Assembly (NCBI RefSeq): GCF_010682105.1
Contig: NZ_JAAGWH010000036.1
Location: 1 to 64,000 of the forward strand
Length of the DNA stretch: 64,000 nucleotides
DNA from: Modestobacter muralis
GTDB lineage: Bacteria; Actinomycetota; Actinomycetes; Mycobacteriales; Geodermatophilaceae
Direction of reading: 5' to 3'
Below, in pieces: positions 46,969 through 56,867 of this stretch. The first letter of the stretch is position 1. Each line of letters begins with the position of its first letter. Below the pieces are notes generated by a model. It ran no database searches, was not told the origin of the DNA, and worked only from the letters and a program-made list of their open reading frames with translations. The position numbers were made by a program, and so were the translations under genes.

Positions 46969-49900
46969 CCACCTCCGCCGTCCGGCTGCTCAAGGCCGTA
47001 GGCGCGCTCATCCTCCTCGTCCTCGTCATCGTCATCGTGCCGGTGCTGCTCACGGCCCTGCACCTCGTTCCGCACGAACTGCCCTCGCTGGAGCAGGTCG
47101 GCGATGTGCTGACCTCTCCGGACGACGGACAGTTGCTGCAGGTGGTCCTCGGCGCGGGCGCCTGGGTCTGCTGGGCGCTGTTCACCGCTTCGACGGTGGC
47201 GGAGGTCGTGGCGCTCACCCGGGCTCGCCCTGTAGCGGCGTTGCCCGGACTGCGCGTCTTCCATCAGCCGGTGGCCGCGTTGGTGGCGGCGGTCGTCGTC
47301 GGCTTGACGGTCGCTCCGACGACTGTCGGCGCATCGTCCGAGGGCGCGACCGTCCGACCTCCACTGCCGGCCGCGGCCGTCTTCGACGCAGTACCGGCAT
47401 TGGCAGGGCCGACCGTCAGCGCGCCAGCCATCCACCCCGTGTCCGACATCTCGGCGCACGAGGAGCTTCCGCCCACCCCGTTGACGACGTACGAGGTGCG
47501 CCGGCGAGACACGTTGTGGGCGTTGGCCGAGCGCTACCTCGGGGACCCGCTGCGCTATCCGGAGATCGTCCAGCTGAACCCTGCCAACGTCGGCCCGGAC
47601 AACAAGATCGCCCCGGGCACGGTGCTGGTTCTGCCCCCGGACGCTTCCGGGGTGGCACCTGCTGATGCCGGTGTTGTCACTCCGGCGCCGACCGTGACCG
47701 AGGAGATCACTGTCGAGTCGGGGGACACCTTGTGGGGCATCTCGGAAGACGTCACCGGTGACGGGCAGAACTGGCGCACGGCGTGGGAGGCGAATAGGGG
47801 GAGGACTGAACCTGCCGGAGAGGTCTTCAGCGACCCCGACCTGATCCAGCCGGGATGGACGCTGAGCATTCCTGGAGCGAAGGGTGAAACCACGGCCGAG
47901 GCCCCGGCCCCTCAACCGACGCCGCCCGAGCCCGCCCCTGTGCCCCAGCCTGCTCCGACACCCCAGCCCACCCCGGCGCCGGCTGGATCCGCGGGACCGG
48001 GTACGGCCAGCCCGCAGACGTCCGAGCCGACGGCGCCACGCGTTGATCCGTCACCGGCTCCGGCTGAAGCACCGGGTGACGCCGACTCGGTTCTCCCGGC
48101 CACCGCGTTCGCAGGCGGAGGTGTGCTGCTGGCCGGGGTCTCACTCATGGCCCTGCTGCGCTACCGACGACGCCAGTTCCGGCACCGGCGCCCCGGCCGG
48201 TTGATCAGCAGCACGCCACCCGAGCTCCTGCACGTCGAGCGAGCACTGCAGTCGGCGGGCAGTGCGGACGTCACCTGGCTGGACCATGCGCTGCGGAGCC
48301 TGGCCCAGGAGCTGGCATCGGTGGACGGCGGTCGGCTGCCCGACGTCGTCGCGGTGTGCATGACCGACGACGTGCTGACCCTCGTGCTCACCAGCCCGGC
48401 ACCGAGGGCGCCAGAACCCTGGACCGTCGACGCGGCGGGCACCCGCTGGTCGATCCGACGGGGTGACCCGCTGAGGTACGACGAGCGTCTGCGCACCCAC
48501 TACTTCGCGCCGTTCCCCACGCTGGCTTCGGTGGGTATCACCGCTGAGGGCGAGCACTGGCTGCTCGACCTGGAACGGGTTGTGAGCGCCTCGTTGACCG
48601 GCGACGCCGATCGCGTTCTGGACTTCCTCCGGTTCCTGGCCGCCGAGCTCGCGCACAACACCTGGTCGGAGATGTTGCGGGTCACGGCGGTCGGCTTCGG
48701 CGCGGAGCTGGCCGAGATCAACCCCGACCGGTTCACGTACACCCAGGACATCGACAAGCCGGTCGCGGCACTCGCCCGCCGCCTGGAGTCGGCGACCGAA
48801 GCCATGCGGGTCGCCGAGACCGATGTGCTGACCGGGCGCCTGCACGACATCGCGGCCGACGCCTGGGCACCGCACGTACTGCTCATCGGTCCTCACCTGC
48901 CCAGGGGTGACCCTGCGCTGGAGGAGCTGTTGACCGCGCTGGACCGGCACCCGTTGCGCAGCGGGGTGGCCGTCGTACTGGCTGGTGGTGGCGACCGGAC
49001 GGCCGGCGTCCGATGGGAGCTGACGATCGACGACGCGGGGCTGCTGCGCGTCCCCGCACTCGGGCTCGAGCTGCGCGCTCAACAGCTGCCGGCGGAGGAA
49101 GCCGCCCCGTTGGCCCAGATGCTCGCGATGGCTGCCGTCACCGAGGACCGCCCTGTCCCACCGGCCCATGGGGAGCAGGCCTGGGAGCGGGATGCGGATG
49201 GCTGTGGTGGCCTCCAGGTCGAGGCGAGGAACGACGAGCCGTGGCCTCGCCTGGCCGATCCGTTGACGGGGACGATCGACTCAGTCCTGCCACTGCCCGA
49301 GCAGACCTACGTGGACATCGCCGCGACGACCCAGCGCGACGTGCGAGCTCTGGCGCCAGTCACCGACGACACTGTCCGCAACCGGGTCGAGAGAGCCGAC
49401 CCCGGACTCGACCGCGACCTCGCGGACTGGGACGATCCATCGTCACCGCGGCCGAAGCTGACGCTGCTCGGCCCGGTCCAGGTGTGCGCCCAGGGTTCGC
49501 TGCCTGAGCGCAACCCGCGCCGGCAGTTCTACACGGAGGTCGTCGCCTACCTGGCGACCCGGCCCGGTGGTGTGACCAGCGAGCGGTACGCCACCGCGAT
49601 CTGGCCCGACGAGCCGGACGTGGTCGGCAAGACGAAGGTGCGCCAGTCGATCTCAGTCGTCCGTGCGTGGCTCGGCGCTGACCCGGTGACGGGAGCCGAC
49701 TACCTGCCCTCCGGACTGACCGCCGCGGCAGCTGGGCGGTACCGCATCGACGGCATCCTGATCGATGCCGATCTCTTTCGCCGGCTGCGGGTGCGCGGTC
49801 AGGCCCGTGGATCGGCGGGCGTCGCGGACCTGCGCGCTGCTCTCGGCCTGGTCACCGGTCGCCCCTTCGACCTCCCCTCGCTGCGCCAGGGGGCGGCAGG

Positions 49901-50237
49901 TGGCTACAGCTGGTTGGTCGAGGAGAACGCCCGGCTGGACCACGAGTACGCCGCGATGATCGTCGATGTCGCGCACACCGTTGCCACGCACCACCTGGCC
50001 GCTGGCGAGCCGGAACTCGCTGCCGCCGCTGCACAGGTCGCGCTGCAGGCCGGGAGCTTCGAGGACGCACCCCTGCTGGACCTGGTCGCCGCTTGCGACG
50101 CACAGGGCGACCGAGCGGAGGCCGACGCCTACGTCGCCCGGATTCTGGCCAATCACGACGCAGAGGTCGAAGAAGACCTGCCACCCAGGACAGCCGACAT
50201 CTTGTTTCGACGACAGCGGGCCAATCCCACTGGTTGA
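46965..50237 (+). CDS. Membrane-spanning LysM-SARP (BTAD) regulator of the Tad operon
   Basis: A 1090-residue multidomain protein. Membrane helices lie at about 10-31, 58-82 and 101-120. LysM 1 (TYEVRRRDTLWALAERYLG) is at about 175-223 and LysM 2 (ITVESGDTLWGIS) at about 247-303. A Pro-rich linker spans 311-370, with a fourth helix at about 378-398 and then a long cytosolic region. Its end carries an OmpR/SARP-type winged helix (PKLTLLGPVQV onward, about 865-955) and a bacterial transcriptional activator domain (about 965-1080). With a cytosolic N-terminus the LysM domains face the cell wall and the DNA-binding part faces the cytoplasm. GTG overlaps the tadG-like stop. Role inferred: a one-component wall-to-gene signal receptor. 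Confidence 0.85.
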   Translation: MTTSAVRLLKAVGALILLVLVIVIVPVLLTALHLVPHELPSLEQVGDVLTSPDDGQLLQVVLGAGAWVCWALFTASTVAEVVALTRARPVAALPGLRVFHQPVAALVAAVVVGLTVAPTTVGASSEGATVRPPLPAAAVFDAVPALAGPTVSAPAIHPVSDISAHEELPPTPLTTYEVRRRDTLWALAERYLGDPLRYPEIVQLNPANVGPDNKIAPGTVLVLPPDASGVAPADAGVVTPAPTVTEEITVESGDTLWGISEDVTGDGQNWRTAWEANRGRTEPAGEVFSDPDLIQPGWTLSIPGAKGETTAEAPAPQPTPPEPAPVPQPAPTPQPTPAPAGSAGPGTASPQTSEPTAPRVDPSPAPAEAPGDADSVLPATAFAGGGVLLAGVSLMALLRYRRRQFRHRRPGRLISSTPPELLHVERALQSAGSADVTWLDHALRSLAQELASVDGGRLPDVVAVCMTDDVLTLVLTSPAPRAPEPWTVDAAGTRWSIRRGDPLRYDERLRTHYFAPFPTLASVGITAEGEHWLLDLERVVSASLTGDADRVLDFLRFLAAELAHNTWSEMLRVTAVGFGAELAEINPDRFTYTQDIDKPVAALARRLESATEAMRVAETDVLTGRLHDIAADAWAPHVLLIGPHLPRGDPALEELLTALDRHPLRSGVAVVLAGGGDRTAGVRWELTIDDAGLLRVPALGLELRAQQLPAEEAAPLAQMLAMAAVTEDRPVPPAHGEQAWERDADGCGGLQVEARNDEPWPRLADPLTGTIDSVLPLPEQTYVDIAATTQRDVRALAPVTDDTVRNRVERADPGLDRDLADWDDPSSPRPKLTLLGPVQVCAQGSLPERNPRRQFYTEVVAYLATRPGGVTSERYATAIWPDEPDVVGKTKVRQSISVVRAWLGADPVTGADYLPSGLTAAAAGRYRIDGILIDADLFRRLRVRGQARGSAGVADLRAALGLVTGRPFDLPSLRQGAAGGYSWLVEENARLDHEYAAMIVDVAHTVATHHLAAGEPELAAAAAQVALQAGSFEDAPLLDLVAACDAQGDRAEADAYVARILANHDAEVEEDLPPRTADILFRRQRANPTG

Positions 50238-50403
50238 CCGGCTCTTGGGGCGGCCGTTGTTGTCGGCACGGCATCGACGCGGCCCCAGCGCCTGTCCGAC
50301 CTCGAGGCTCGGGGACAGTGGGGAAGTAGGCCCGCGCTCGCCCCTAGCGGCTTCACTCGGGTCAATGTCGAGTCCTTGAGGGCGTCTGCACCCCGTCTTG
50401 CCG

Positions 50404-50419
50404 ATACCCCCGGGGGTAT
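50404..50419. promoter_or_regulatory. CsoR/CstR-type operator 1
   Basis: ATACCCCCGGGGGTAT is a 16-bp perfect palindrome of the GC-core, AT-flank type bound by the CsoR/RcnR family. It is only 5 bp before the repressor start codon, implying autorepression. Confidence 0.8.
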
Positions 50420-50424
50420 GTAGG

Positions 50425-50700
50425 ATGAAGCGCGTGGACATCCCCCAGGGCGAGCTCGCCGACGTCGTGAAGCGCCTCAACCGCATCCAGGGCCAGATCG
50501 GCGGCATCGTCCGGATGATCGAGGACGGCCGCGACTGTGCGGCCGTGGTCACCCAGCTGGCGGCCGCATCCAAGGCGCTCAACAAAGCCAGCTTCGCCGT
50601 GGTCAGCACCGGGATGCGCTATTGCTCGATCAACTCCGAGGAAGAGACGCGGGAGGTCGACCTCCGCGAGCTCGAGCGCCTGCTGCTCTCTCTCGCCTGA
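50425..50700 (+). CDS. cstR: CstR-like persulfide-sensing repressor (CsoR/FrmR family)
   Basis: A 91-residue all-helical repressor. Cys38 (DGRDCAAV) and Cys67 (MRYCSI) occupy the two conserved cysteine positions. The histidine that copper-sensing CsoR has four residues before the second cysteine is Gly63 here. That pattern is the one of persulfide-sensing CstR, where the cysteines form di- or trisulfide links. ATG start with a short upstream AGG. It heads a cluster of rhodanese and persulfide dioxygenase genes, which agrees with a sulfur rather than copper signal. Confidence 0.85.
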   Translation: MKRVDIPQGELADVVKRLNRIQGQIGGIVRMIEDGRDCAAVVTQLAAASKALNKASFAVVSTGMRYCSINSEEETREVDLRELERLLLSLA

Positions 50701-50737
50701 TGCGCGAACCCTGCTCGACGAACCGAAGGAGAGCACC

Positions 50738-51040
50738 ATGACTTCCATCTCCCAGCTGACGCCGACCCAGGTCGCTGCCGAGACCTCCGCCCGTGTACTC
50801 GACGTGCGCGAGCCCGACGAGGTCGCCACCGGCGCCATCGCCGGCAGCGTCAACATCCCCCTCGGCGAGCTGGCCGCCCGCCAGGACGAGCTGGACCCCG
50901 CAACCCCGGTCATCACCGTGTGCCAGGGCGGGGGCCGTAGCCAGAAGGCCGCCGAGGCCCTGTCCGCTGCCGGCTACAGGGTGAGCAACCTCGACGGCGG
51001 CATGAACGCCTGGATCCAGGACGGCAAGCCGGTCGCCTGA
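50738..51040 (+). CDS. Single-domain rhodanese
   Basis: A 100-residue rhodanese that carries sulfane sulfur as a cysteine persulfide. The active loop is VCQGGGRSQ, with the sulfur-carrying Cys near residue 66. DVREPDEV near residue 23 and GGMNAWIQDG near the end are family signatures. ATG with AAGGAGAG upstream. Likely passes sulfur to or from the dioxygenase-fusion encoded next. Confidence 0.92.
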   Translation: MTSISQLTPTQVAAETSARVLDVREPDEVATGAIAGSVNIPLGELAARQDELDPATPVITVCQGGGRSQKAAEALSAAGYRVSNLDGGMNAWIQDGKPVA

Positions 51041-51078
51041 TCGACCAGGTCGCGACCGTTCCTTCCTGACATCGACAT

Positions 51079-51093
51079 ACCCCTACCGGGTAG
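51079..51093. promoter_or_regulatory. CsoR/CstR-type operator 2
   Basis: CCCTACC-G-GGTAGGG, a 15-bp palindrome within an ATACCCC-type context, lies 17 bp before the dioxygenase-fusion start. Similar core to operator 1, so a second site for the CstR-like repressor is likely. Confidence 0.6.
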
Positions 51094-51110
51094 GGCATGA
51101 GGAGAGCACC

Positions 51111-52487
51111 ATGCAGATCGACATCATCGAGACCACCAGCCTGGGCGACCGCAGCTATCTGGTCAGCGACGCCGGCGTGGGTGTGGTCGTGGACCCTCAG
51201 CGCGACATCGACCGAGTCCAGGCGCTGGCAGCCGAGCGCGGCGTGGCCATCAGCCACGTTGTCGAGACCCACGTGCACAACGACTACGTCACCGGCGGCC
51301 TTGAGTTGGCCCGGGTGACGGGCGCTGCCTACGTCGTCCCCGCCGGGGACACCGTGTCCTACGACCGAGTGCCGGCCTCCGATGGCGACGTGATGGTCGC
51401 CGGCCCGATGCGCCTGCAGGTCCTGCACACCCCCGGGCACACCCACCACCACGTCTCCTACGTGCTTGCCGACGCCGAGGGCACGGTGCAGGCGGTCTTC
51501 ACCGGCGGATCCATGCTCTACGGCGCGACCGGACGTACTGATCTGCTGGGCGCTGAGCACACCGACACCCTCACCCACGCCCAGTTCCACTCGGTGCGGC
51601 GCCTGGCTGAGGAGCTGCCGGCTGGCACCGCGGTGTTCCCCAGCCACGGCTTCGGCAGCTTCTGCGCCGCCACCCCGACGAGCGGGACGGCATCCACGGT
51701 GGGGGAGCAGGCGAAGGTCAACCCGGCCCTCACTCAGGACGAGCAGTCCTTCGTCGACCAGCTCATCGCCGGCCTCGGTGCCTACCCGGCCTACTACGCC
51801 CACATGGGGCCGATCAACGCCGCCGGCCCGGACCCGGTGGACCTGTCCGCCCCGCGCGCGGTAGACGCCGCCGAGCTGGCCAGTCGCCTGGAGGCCGGGG
51901 AGTGGGTGGTCGACCTGCGGGCGCGGACCGCGTTCGCCGCCGGTCACCTGCCCGGGGCGCTGAACTTCGAGCTGAGCAACAACTTCCTCACCTACCTGGG
52001 CTGGCTCTATGACTGGGAGGCTCCGCTGACGCTCATCGGGGAGACCGAGCAGCAGGTCGCCGACGCCCGCCGCGAGCTGGTCCGCATCGGCGTGGACCGC
52101 CTCGCCGGAGCCGCGGTGGGCAGCCCCGAGGAGCTGGCTGCCGGCCGGGAGCTGGGCTCCTACCCGGTGTCGGACTTCGCCGGCCTGGCCGCTCAGCTCG
52201 ACGATCACGGCGACAGCGTCGTCCTGGACGCCCGCCGCGACGACGAGCGCGCCACCGGCGGAGTGCGGGGCTCGATCCACATCCCGATCCACGAGCTGTC
52301 CGGGCGCATCGACGAGGTCCCGGCCGGTGAGGTGTGGGTCTACTGCGGCTCGGGGTACCGCGCCTCGATCGCGGCATCGATCCTGGCCCGCGCCGGCCGG
52401 CGCCCGGTGCTGGTCGACGGCGGATACGGCGACCCCGACACCGGGTCGGCTGCCGTCGGCCTGCACACCGAGTCCGTCGCAGTCTGA
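51111..52487 (+). CDS. Persulfide dioxygenase-rhodanese fusion, copy 1
   Basis: A 458-residue ETHE1/CstB-type enzyme. The metallo-beta-lactamase domain (1 to about 245) has the metal motif H54-V-H56-N-D58, His110, Asp144 and His179, and oxidises thiol persulfides to sulfite with O2 and non-haem iron. Rhodanese domain 1 (about 252-345) lacks the active cysteine. Rhodanese domain 2 (about 355-450) has Cys412 in VYCGSGYRAS. ATG with AGGAGAG upstream. A paralogue lies at 56868-58265. Confidence 0.92.
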   Translation: MQIDIIETTSLGDRSYLVSDAGVGVVVDPQRDIDRVQALAAERGVAISHVVETHVHNDYVTGGLELARVTGAAYVVPAGDTVSYDRVPASDGDVMVAGPMRLQVLHTPGHTHHHVSYVLADAEGTVQAVFTGGSMLYGATGRTDLLGAEHTDTLTHAQFHSVRRLAEELPAGTAVFPSHGFGSFCAATPTSGTASTVGEQAKVNPALTQDEQSFVDQLIAGLGAYPAYYAHMGPINAAGPDPVDLSAPRAVDAAELASRLEAGEWVVDLRARTAFAAGHLPGALNFELSNNFLTYLGWLYDWEAPLTLIGETEQQVADARRELVRIGVDRLAGAAVGSPEELAAGRELGSYPVSDFAGLAAQLDDHGDSVVLDARRDDERATGGVRGSIHIPIHELSGRIDEVPAGEVWVYCGSGYRASIAASILARAGRRPVLVDGGYGDPDTGSAAVGLHTESVAV

Positions 52488-52500
52488 GGCGCGTCCTGCG

Positions 52501-52674
52501 ATGTGCCGAGCCGTTGCCTGCCGGACCTGCGGCCTGACCACCTGGTCGGGCTGCGGCCAACACGTCGACCGCGTCCTCGCCGGAGTCCCCTCCGCCCAGC
52601 GGTGCCCCGGTCACGACTCCACACCCCCCTCCACCGGCGGCGGTCGGCTACGCCGACTGCTCCGCCGGCCCTGA
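52501..52674 (+). CDS. Small Cys-rich protein with paired CxxC motifs
   Basis: A 57-residue protein with CRAVACRTCGLTTWSGCGQH at the start and a later RCPGH, giving a zinc-ribbon-like set of cysteines. Small proteins with this pattern are widespread in actinobacteria and uncharacterised. It begins 13 bp after the dioxygenase-fusion stop in the same orientation, so it is probably co-expressed. A thiol or metal role in sulfur handling is a guess. Confidence 0.65.
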   Translation: MCRAVACRTCGLTTWSGCGQHVDRVLAGVPSAQRCPGHDSTPPSTGGGRLRRLLRRP

Positions 52675-52749
52675 ACTCCCGGTCGCCACCGGCGCCCCCC
52701 ACCTGGTGGCGACCGGGCTCTTCCTCAACCCAGAAAGCGGATCCACCTG

Positions 52750-53379
52750 ATGACCACTCCTGTCCTCATCGCCCCCGACGCCGTGGCCGCTCGGCTCGAA
52801 GACCCGGCCGCCCCCACGCTGATCGACGTCCGCACGCCTGCGGAGTACGAGACCGCTCACGTGCCCGGTTCGGTCAACATCCCGCTGCCTCTGGTGCAGG
52901 AGCACGCCCAGACCCTCGCCGCTGCCCTCGACGGGCCAGTCGTGCTGGTCTGCCAGGCCGGCGGCCGCGCCCGCACCGCTCACGACGCCCTCGCCTCCGC
53001 GGGAGCCGAGCAGCTGGCCGTGCTCGAGGGCGGCATGAACGCCCACACCGCCGGCGGGCACCCCGTCCGCCGCGGCCGCCAGCGCTGGGCACTGGAGCGC
53101 CAGGTCCGACTGGTCGCCGGCGGCCTCGTCGCGGCCAGCGTGCTGGCCTCCATCCGCTTCCCGAAGGCCCGCTTCCTGGCCGGCGGCATCGGCACCGGTC
53201 TGACTGTGGCCGCGGTGACCGACACCTGCGCCATGGGCGCAGCGTTGTCGGCCCTGCCCTACAACCGCGGCGGCAAGCCGGTCCAGCTCGACGACGTGGT
53301 GGCCGTGCTGCGTTCAGCCACCACCGACTCGGCCGGCCCCGCCACGCACACCACCGGTAGGAACGCCGCCACCTCGTGA
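52750..53379 (+). CDS. Rhodanese fused to DUF2892 membrane domain (YgaP-like)
   Basis: A 209-residue protein. A rhodanese domain (residues 1-105, active loop VCQAGGRAR) is followed by a DUF2892 domain with two membrane helices (LVAGGLVAASVLAS and FLAGGIGTGLTVAAVTDTCA). YgaP-type proteins hold a membrane-anchored sulfurtransferase facing the cytoplasm. ATG start; the stop overlaps the TauE gene by 4 nt. Confidence 0.9.
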   Translation: MTTPVLIAPDAVAARLEDPAAPTLIDVRTPAEYETAHVPGSVNIPLPLVQEHAQTLAAALDGPVVLVCQAGGRARTAHDALASAGAEQLAVLEGGMNAHTAGGHPVRRGRQRWALERQVRLVAGGLVAASVLASIRFPKARFLAGGIGTGLTVAAVTDTCAMGAALSALPYNRGGKPVQLDDVVAVLRSATTDSAGPATHTTGRNAATS

Positions 53380-54155
53380 TCGCGGCAGCGATCGGCCTCG
53401 GCCTGGTCATCGGCGCCCTCGTCGGGCTCCTGGGCGGCGGCGGGTCGATCCTGGCCGTGCCCGCCCTGGTCTACGTCGTCGGTCAGCCGCTGCCCCAGGC
53501 CGTGGCCACGTCGCTGCTGGTCGTCGGGATCACCGCCGTCGTCGCGCTGCTGCCCCGGTTGCGCGCCCGCCAGATCGCCTGGCGGATCGCACTGCTCTTC
53601 GGCGCAGCCGGGGCAGCGACGGCCTTCACGGGGGCCGCAGTCAACCGGCTGCTGCCCGAGGACGCCGTGATGGCGCTCTTCGCCGTGCTGATGGTCGCAG
53701 CCGGGCTGCGGATGCTGCAGGACAAACCCATTACCGGTGCTGCCTGCGCCACCGACCAGGGCACTGTGAACTGGCGCCGCTGCCTGCCCCGCACCCTCGC
53801 CGGAGGGCTCGTCGTCGGTTTCCTCACCGGACTTCTCGGCGTCGGCGGCGGGTTCCTCATCATCCCCGTGCTGGTGATCGTGCTCGGCCTGCCCATGACC
53901 ACCGCCATCGGCACCTCGCTCGTCATCGTGGCCGTCAACTCCGCCGCCGGCTTCGCCGCCCACGCCAGCGACGCCGTCATCGACGTTCCCGTCGCGGCCG
54001 GTTTCACCGGAGCCGCGGTGGTCGCTGCGCTGATCGCGGCACGACTCGGAGCTCGCCTGGACACAGGCCGACTCAAGCGCTGGTTCGCCGGGCTCGTGTT
54101 CGCCGTCGCTTCACTCGTGGTCGTCCAGGTCGGTGTCAGCGTTGCTTCCAGCTGA
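53376..54155 (+). CDS. TauE/SafE sulfite/sulfur-compound exporter, copy 1
   Basis: A 259-residue multi-pass permease. Each half of the protein contains a Gly-rich hairpin: GLLGGGGSILAVPALVYV near residue 18, and GLLGVGGGFLIIPVLVIVLG near residue 150. The GTG start overlaps the rhodanese-DUF2892 stop. In this setting it most likely exports sulfite or thiosulfate made by the persulfide dioxygenase. Confidence 0.9.
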   Translation: MIAAAIGLGLVIGALVGLLGGGGSILAVPALVYVVGQPLPQAVATSLLVVGITAVVALLPRLRARQIAWRIALLFGAAGAATAFTGAAVNRLLPEDAVMALFAVLMVAAGLRMLQDKPITGAACATDQGTVNWRRCLPRTLAGGLVVGFLTGLLGVGGGFLIIPVLVIVLGLPMTTAIGTSLVIVAVNSAAGFAAHASDAVIDVPVAAGFTGAAVVAALIAARLGARLDTGRLKRWFAGLVFAVASLVVVQVGVSVASS

Positions 54156-54206
54156 CGGAACCACCCCCAGTTTGGCGGCGCGCTGAAGTCCCGGGAGTGT
54201 GGACCA

Positions 54207-54713
54207 GTGCCAGCGCCACGAAAGACCCTCAGGAGCCTCACCATCGCCACCACAACGAACCCCACGCCGGCAGCGGGACGGCGCTTCACCGCGACGACCG
54301 CGCTGTTGCTCACCTCCGCCGTCCTGCTGCTTGGCTGCTCGAGCACGAGCGGGGACCCGGCGGCGGCCACGAGCACCACGATGAGCGTCAGCTCGGCAGT
54401 CACCCTCGTCGACCCGGCCCAGGCGTTGGCCCTGGCAGCTCAGCAGGGGACCACTGTCATCGACGTGCGCACGCCCGATGAGTACCAAGCCGGCCACCTC
54501 GCGGGGGCCGTCAACATCGACGTCAGCGCGGAGACCTTCGCCGACCAGGTGAGCGCGCTCGACCCAGCCGCCTCCTACGTCGTCTACTGCCGCAGCGGGG
54601 CCCGCTCCGCCGCTGCCGCAGCTCAGATGGCCGACCTCGGCTTCACCGACATCGCCGATGCTGGCGCACTCGTCGATCTCACCGACGCTGGCGGCGCTAC
54701 CGAGACCAGCTGA
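54207..54713 (+). CDS. Extracytoplasmic rhodanese lipoprotein
   Basis: A 168-residue rhodanese with an export signal: a hydrophobic segment (TTALLLTSAVLLLGC) ending in a lipobox cysteine near residue 44. The rhodanese domain (about 65-160) has DVRTPDEYQAGH and the active loop VYCRSGARS. It should act on the outer face of the membrane. The GTG start gives an N-terminal extension before the signal, so the true start may be further in. Last gene of the first sulfur cluster. Confidence 0.85.
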   Translation: MPAPRKTLRSLTIATTTNPTPAAGRRFTATTALLLTSAVLLLGCSSTSGDPAAATSTTMSVSSAVTLVDPAQALALAAQQGTTVIDVRTPDEYQAGHLAGAVNIDVSAETFADQVSALDPAASYVVYCRSGARSAAAAAQMADLGFTDIADAGALVDLTDAGGATETS

Positions 54714-55457
54714 CGCCGCTCGCACGGGCGCAGGCGCCCGCAGGCCGGCTGCGGACCGACCTGCGGATCAAGACGCCTCCTCGCGGACGTCCGTCTTCCG
54801 TCGCCCAGAGTGGCGCCGAGAGCTCGCTACCTCGCCTGATCGCGGATGGCCTTTGCAGCGTTACCTCGCACGGGAGCCTCGCGACGCTGCGGCAGGTTGT
54901 CGGTGGGCAGGGCCTGTGGGCAGCGACATGTGGCGGTGTCAGGGATGTCACCGTTGCCTGCGGGCAGCTGATGTGTTTATCTCGACCGGTGAAGTGTGGA
55001 TTGACTGCGGGGGTCACGCCGTTCTGCGTGTGCCTGTTTGCCGTCCTCCCGCTCGCCGTCGATGACCGGCTCTGTCCCGGTTGCTGCTCGCTCTGAGCGC
55101 CCAGCAACCGCAGCCCGCCATCGACATCGAGGACTCATCGTGCACAACTCTGCTACTTCCACTCTGGCCAGCGACGTGACTTCCTCGTCCGGGGCTGAGA
55201 CCGTCCCCGAGTCGGGGAGTGAGCCGGCGGTCGCCGGGCGGTCCGATCGGGGCCTGATGAGTCGGCTCGGTCGCTGGGCGAGCGCCGCAACCGCAGGCCA
55301 TCGGGACTGCGTCCCCTTCTGAGCTCCTCGGCCGTAGGCAGCCGCCGCCGGGCAGCTCATGGCGTGATGCTGGGGGATCGGCCGGCAGGGTGCGCGTGCT
55401 GGGCAGCGCCCGGGCGGTGGGGTAGCTCCTGTCGGTGACGCGCCGGAGGAGCCGGCG
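54714..55457. other. Intergenic stretch, possible gene remnants
   Basis: About 740 bp without a convincing gene. A frame starting at a GTG at 55140 could give a 60-residue peptide with RGLMSRLGRWASAAT, similar to the first residues of MMPL-type proteins, then stops. The 54830-55080 part is lower in GC than its surroundings and may be acquired debris. Confidence 0.4.
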
Positions 55458-55497
55458 CGCGGAGGGCGCAGCAGTGGTCGGCGCTGCGCCCTCCGCG
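55458..55497. terminator. Bidirectional terminator hairpin
   Basis: A perfect 15-bp stem (55458-55472 with 55483-55497, core GGAGGGCGCAGC) with a 10-nt loop, 40 bp beyond the stop of the leftward SQR gene. Confidence 0.75.
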
Positions 55498-55537
55498 GCG
55501 ATGTCGCGTCGGCGACGGAGTCAGCGCACCCGGCCGC

Positions 55538-56743
<1,206 letters not shown>

Positions 56744-56867
56744 GTCAGGTGCTCCTTCGGTGATCTGGTGGTGCGCTGTCTGCTGGACGTCGTTGTCTGC
56801 TGTGACATCGCGAGGTGACCAGAGCTCGGTCGTCCCACGAAGGGCCCCGCCTCAGGAGCAGGGGGTG

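Noticed and set aside
50425-50700. Repressor as a copper-sensing CsoR
   Set aside because: The histidine ligand position is glycine and the neighbours are sulfur genes, so CstR-like is preferred.
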